From contig JAEYTQ010000012.1 in the NCBI GenBank assembly GCA_023433965.1, positions 1 to 8,360 on the forward strand: a DNA stretch of 8,360 nucleotides, written 5' to 3'. Below the pieces are notes generated by a model. It did not search any database and was not told the DNA's origin. It saw only the letters and a list, made by a program, of their open reading frames with translations. Position numbers and translations under genes: made by a program. The stretch's first letter is position 1, and the number at the start of each line of letters is the position of its first letter. Source of the DNA: Pseudomonadota bacterium. GTDB lineage: Bacteria; Pseudomonadota; Alphaproteobacteria; Rhizobiales; Xanthobacteraceae. Shown in pieces: positions 6,876 through 8,360 of the stretch.

Positions 6876-7319
6876 CTAAATTCTCCCGTATGGAACGTGG
6901 CGATCCTACACGATTGCCCGAAGACCGGAACACCCAGCGGGGAAAAACATTCCCGCCGCGCACGATCTATTCGCCTGGGCGGATCACCAACCCGTCATCG
7001 AGATGAACGGGAGCCTGCAAAGCGCTTCAGACGGGGTTCAGTGCGGCCCGCCTAGGCTCTGGCCCACGGTCGACGGGTAGGCGAGAGGGCGCCGCCCCGA
7101 GATCCTTAGGCACAGCCGGATGCGACCAGGCCGTTGACATCAGACAAGCGCAACTGACGACTGATCCCGCTGCAGCATCCCTGGCATTGCCCCGCCGCCG
7201 CTCGTGGATTTCGGGCCCGGTCCGACCACCACGCTTCGTGCGAAAGCCCGAGGTGTCGCGGCGGACCGGTGCGCTGCTGGCGCCGGTGCAAGCGAATTCC
7301 CTTCGTGCGGGCTTGGGGC
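6876..7319. other. Gene-poor stretch between TPR gene and IS630 end
   Basis: About 440 bases with no gene I can support. The first 20 or so hold the TPR ribosome-binding site. Two small imperfect hairpins are visible: GCGGG...CCCGC (6937-6956) and CCCGTCAT...ATGAACGGG (6991-7011, one bulged base). The rest, to the IS end, has an open minus-strand frame (stop at 7027) whose translation is Arg/Ala/Pro-rich, lacks recognisable motifs, and runs on antisense through the transposase, so it is probably chance. It could be leader DNA plus debris from earlier insertions. Confidence 0.5.
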
Positions 7320-8360
7320 TAGTGTCCTGAACCAGAAGTTCGCAACATTGCTCTGTTTTCGGCCGGGGTATTGTATCGGCAGAAGCGCTCGATGGAAGCA
7401 AGGATGTCATCAGCGGACTTGGTCCATCGGAATGGTTTCGGATCGGCATTGTGTCGTTCGATGAACGAGGTGATGTCCGCCCTGAGGGCAGCGACGCTGC
7501 GATAGACGCCGCGCCTGATCTTCTTATCGGTAAGGAGCGCAAAGAAGCGCTCGACCTGGTTGAGCCATGACGAACTGGTCGGGGTCAGGTGCACATGCCA
7601 GCGCGGTCTTTTAGCCAGCCATCGCCGGATCAGCGGGGTCTTGTGCGTTGCGTAGTTGTCCATGACGAGATGGACGTCGAGTTCGCCCGGTACGGCGGCC
7701 TCGATCTCGTCGAGGAATTTGCGGAACTCTGCGGCTCGGTGGCGTCCGTAACATTTGCCGATGACACGCCCGGTCGCAATGTCGAGGGCGGCGAACAGCG
7801 ATGTAGTGCCGTGCCTTTTGTAGTCATGGCTCCTTCGAGCCGGCTGACCGGGACGCATCGGCAGCATCGGCTGACTGCGGTCCAGCGCCTGGATTTGGGA
7901 CTTTTCGTCTACACACAGAACGACGGCGTGTGCCGGCGGCGAGACGTAAAGGCCGACAATGTCGCGCACCTTGGCCACAAAGTTCGGATCGGTCGAGAGC
8001 TTGAATGTCTCCAGCCGATGCGGCTGGAGCCCGAAGGCCCGCCAGATGCGTTGCACCGTCGACACCGACAGGCCGCTGGCCTTCGCCATGCCGCGAGAGC
8101 TCCAATGGGTGGCGTTCTCGGGGCAGCTTTCCAGCGTTCGCACAATCACGGCTTCGATGCGGGCATCGTCAACGGTGCGCGGGGCTCCGGAACGGGGTTC
8201 GTCGTGAAGCCCGGCCACGCGCTGCTCTACGAAACGGCGCCGCCACTTGCCTACCGTCCCCCGCTCCAGGCCCAGCTTGGCCGCCACTTCCTTGTTTTGA
8301 CCGCCTTCCGCGCAGGTCAGCACGATCCGGGCTCTCAGAGCCAGCGCCTGCGCCGTCTTC
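7319..8360 (-). CDS. IS630-family transposase (N terminus outside window)
   Basis: The frame is open to the window edge at 8360, so the start is missing; the GTG at 8323 is internal because in-frame codons upstream ([12 protein letters not shown]) match the usual IS630 N-terminal region. About 346 residues are visible. An N-terminal helix-turn-helix ([20 protein letters not shown]) binds the element ends. The DDE catalytic triad is complete: Asp in CVDEKSQ (codon 7907-7909), Asp in VMDNYATHK (7658-7660) and Glu in NQVERFF (7550-7552). There is no frameshift or internal stop, so the enzyme may be active. The reading frame ends RTSGSGH with TAG at 7319-7321, right at the element boundary. Role: cut-and-paste type movement of the element into TA targets. 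Confidence 0.92.
   Translation of the reverse strand, partial: KTAQALALRARIVLTCAEGGQNKEVAAKLGLERGTVGKWRRRFVEQRVAGLHDEPRSGAPRTVDDARIEAVIVRTLESCPENATHWSSRGMAKASGLSVSTVQRIWRAFGLQPHRLETFKLSTDPNFVAKVRDIVGLYVSPPAHAVVLCVDEKSQIQALDRSQPMLPMRPGQPARRSHDYKRHGTTSLFAALDIATGRVIGKCYGRHRAAEFRKFLDEIEAAVPGELDVHLVMDNYATHKTPLIRRWLAKRPRWHVHLTPTSSSWLNQVERFFALLTDKKIRRGVYRSVAALRADITSFIERHNADPKPFRWTKSADDILASIERFCRYNTPAENRAMLRTSGSGH
7320..8360. mobile_element. IS630-family insertion sequence, left end present, right end beyond window
   Basis: The element is recognised by its IS630 transposase, which runs nearly its whole visible length. The left boundary is placed at CTAG (7319-7322), since IS630 elements insert at and duplicate TA, with a preference for CTAG. 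The element sequence would then begin GTGTCCTGAACCAG at 7322. The matching inverted end and the second TA are outside the window, so the boundary is inferred. The outer flank (6876-7319) carries no gene visibly interrupted. Confidence 0.75.

Noticed and set aside
6991..7011. Second intrinsic terminator
   Set aside because: The stem is short with a bulge and there is no T-run on either strand, and no gene ends nearby.
7027..7542. Minus-strand 171-residue open frame spanning the IS end, possibly an interrupted gene
   Set aside because: Within the IS it is an out-of-frame shadow of the transposase; outside it is Arg/Ala/Pro-rich with no motif. A decayed gene cannot be excluded but is not supported.
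1..8360. CRISPR array, tRNA/rRNA, toxin-antitoxin or phage genes
   Set aside because: No regularly spaced repeats, no tRNA-like cloverleaf or conserved rRNA sequence, and no recognisable small paired genes or phage motifs were found by reading.

Overview
The window looks like chromosomal DNA of a high-GC alphaproteobacterium, most probably Bradyrhizobium or a close relative in the Nitrobacteraceae. Pointers are the GC-rich codon use, the DUF2336 protein, a short (259-residue) NAD kinase ending in the [12 protein letters not shown] tail typical of the group, a periplasmic-type S10 peptidase, and an intergenic palindrome of a type I recall as common in these genomes. This placement rests on recognition of families, not on a search.

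Layout, left to right. At 3-881 (+) is the C-terminal part of a DUF2336 helical-repeat protein cut by the window edge. It converges on a two-gene minus-strand operon: a single-domain response regulator (1626-2171) followed after 28 bp by a histidine phosphotransfer (HPt) protein (1019-1597). A 30-bp-arm palindrome (921-999) separates the convergent genes. An 11-bp perfect inverted repeat containing TTAAC half-sites lies upstream of the response regulator. NAD kinase (2271-3050, -) is read divergently from a secreted serine carboxypeptidase-like S10 protein (3294-4850, +). The latter converges and overlaps by 11 bp with a beta-lactamase-fold serine hydrolase (4840-6225, -). Upstream of the hydrolase is a small exported TPR protein (6333-6875, -) ending in a clear UUCG-loop terminator. 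About 440 bp with no recognisable gene follow, and then the left end and most of an IS630-family insertion sequence (7320 to beyond 8360).

Functionally this is mostly ordinary core-type chromosome: a phosphorelay pair without a visible kinase, NADP synthesis, envelope or peptide hydrolases and a TPR protein, bordered on the right by a mobile element. I do not see a CRISPR array, tRNA, rRNA, toxin-antitoxin pair, phage genes or an obvious new defence system. The most interesting items are the kinase-less response regulator/HPt pair with its repeated YxGPxRR tail motif, the inverted repeat upstream of it, the hairpin abutting the S10 ribosome-binding site, and the IS630 transposase whose stop codon appears to be supplied by the insertion target.
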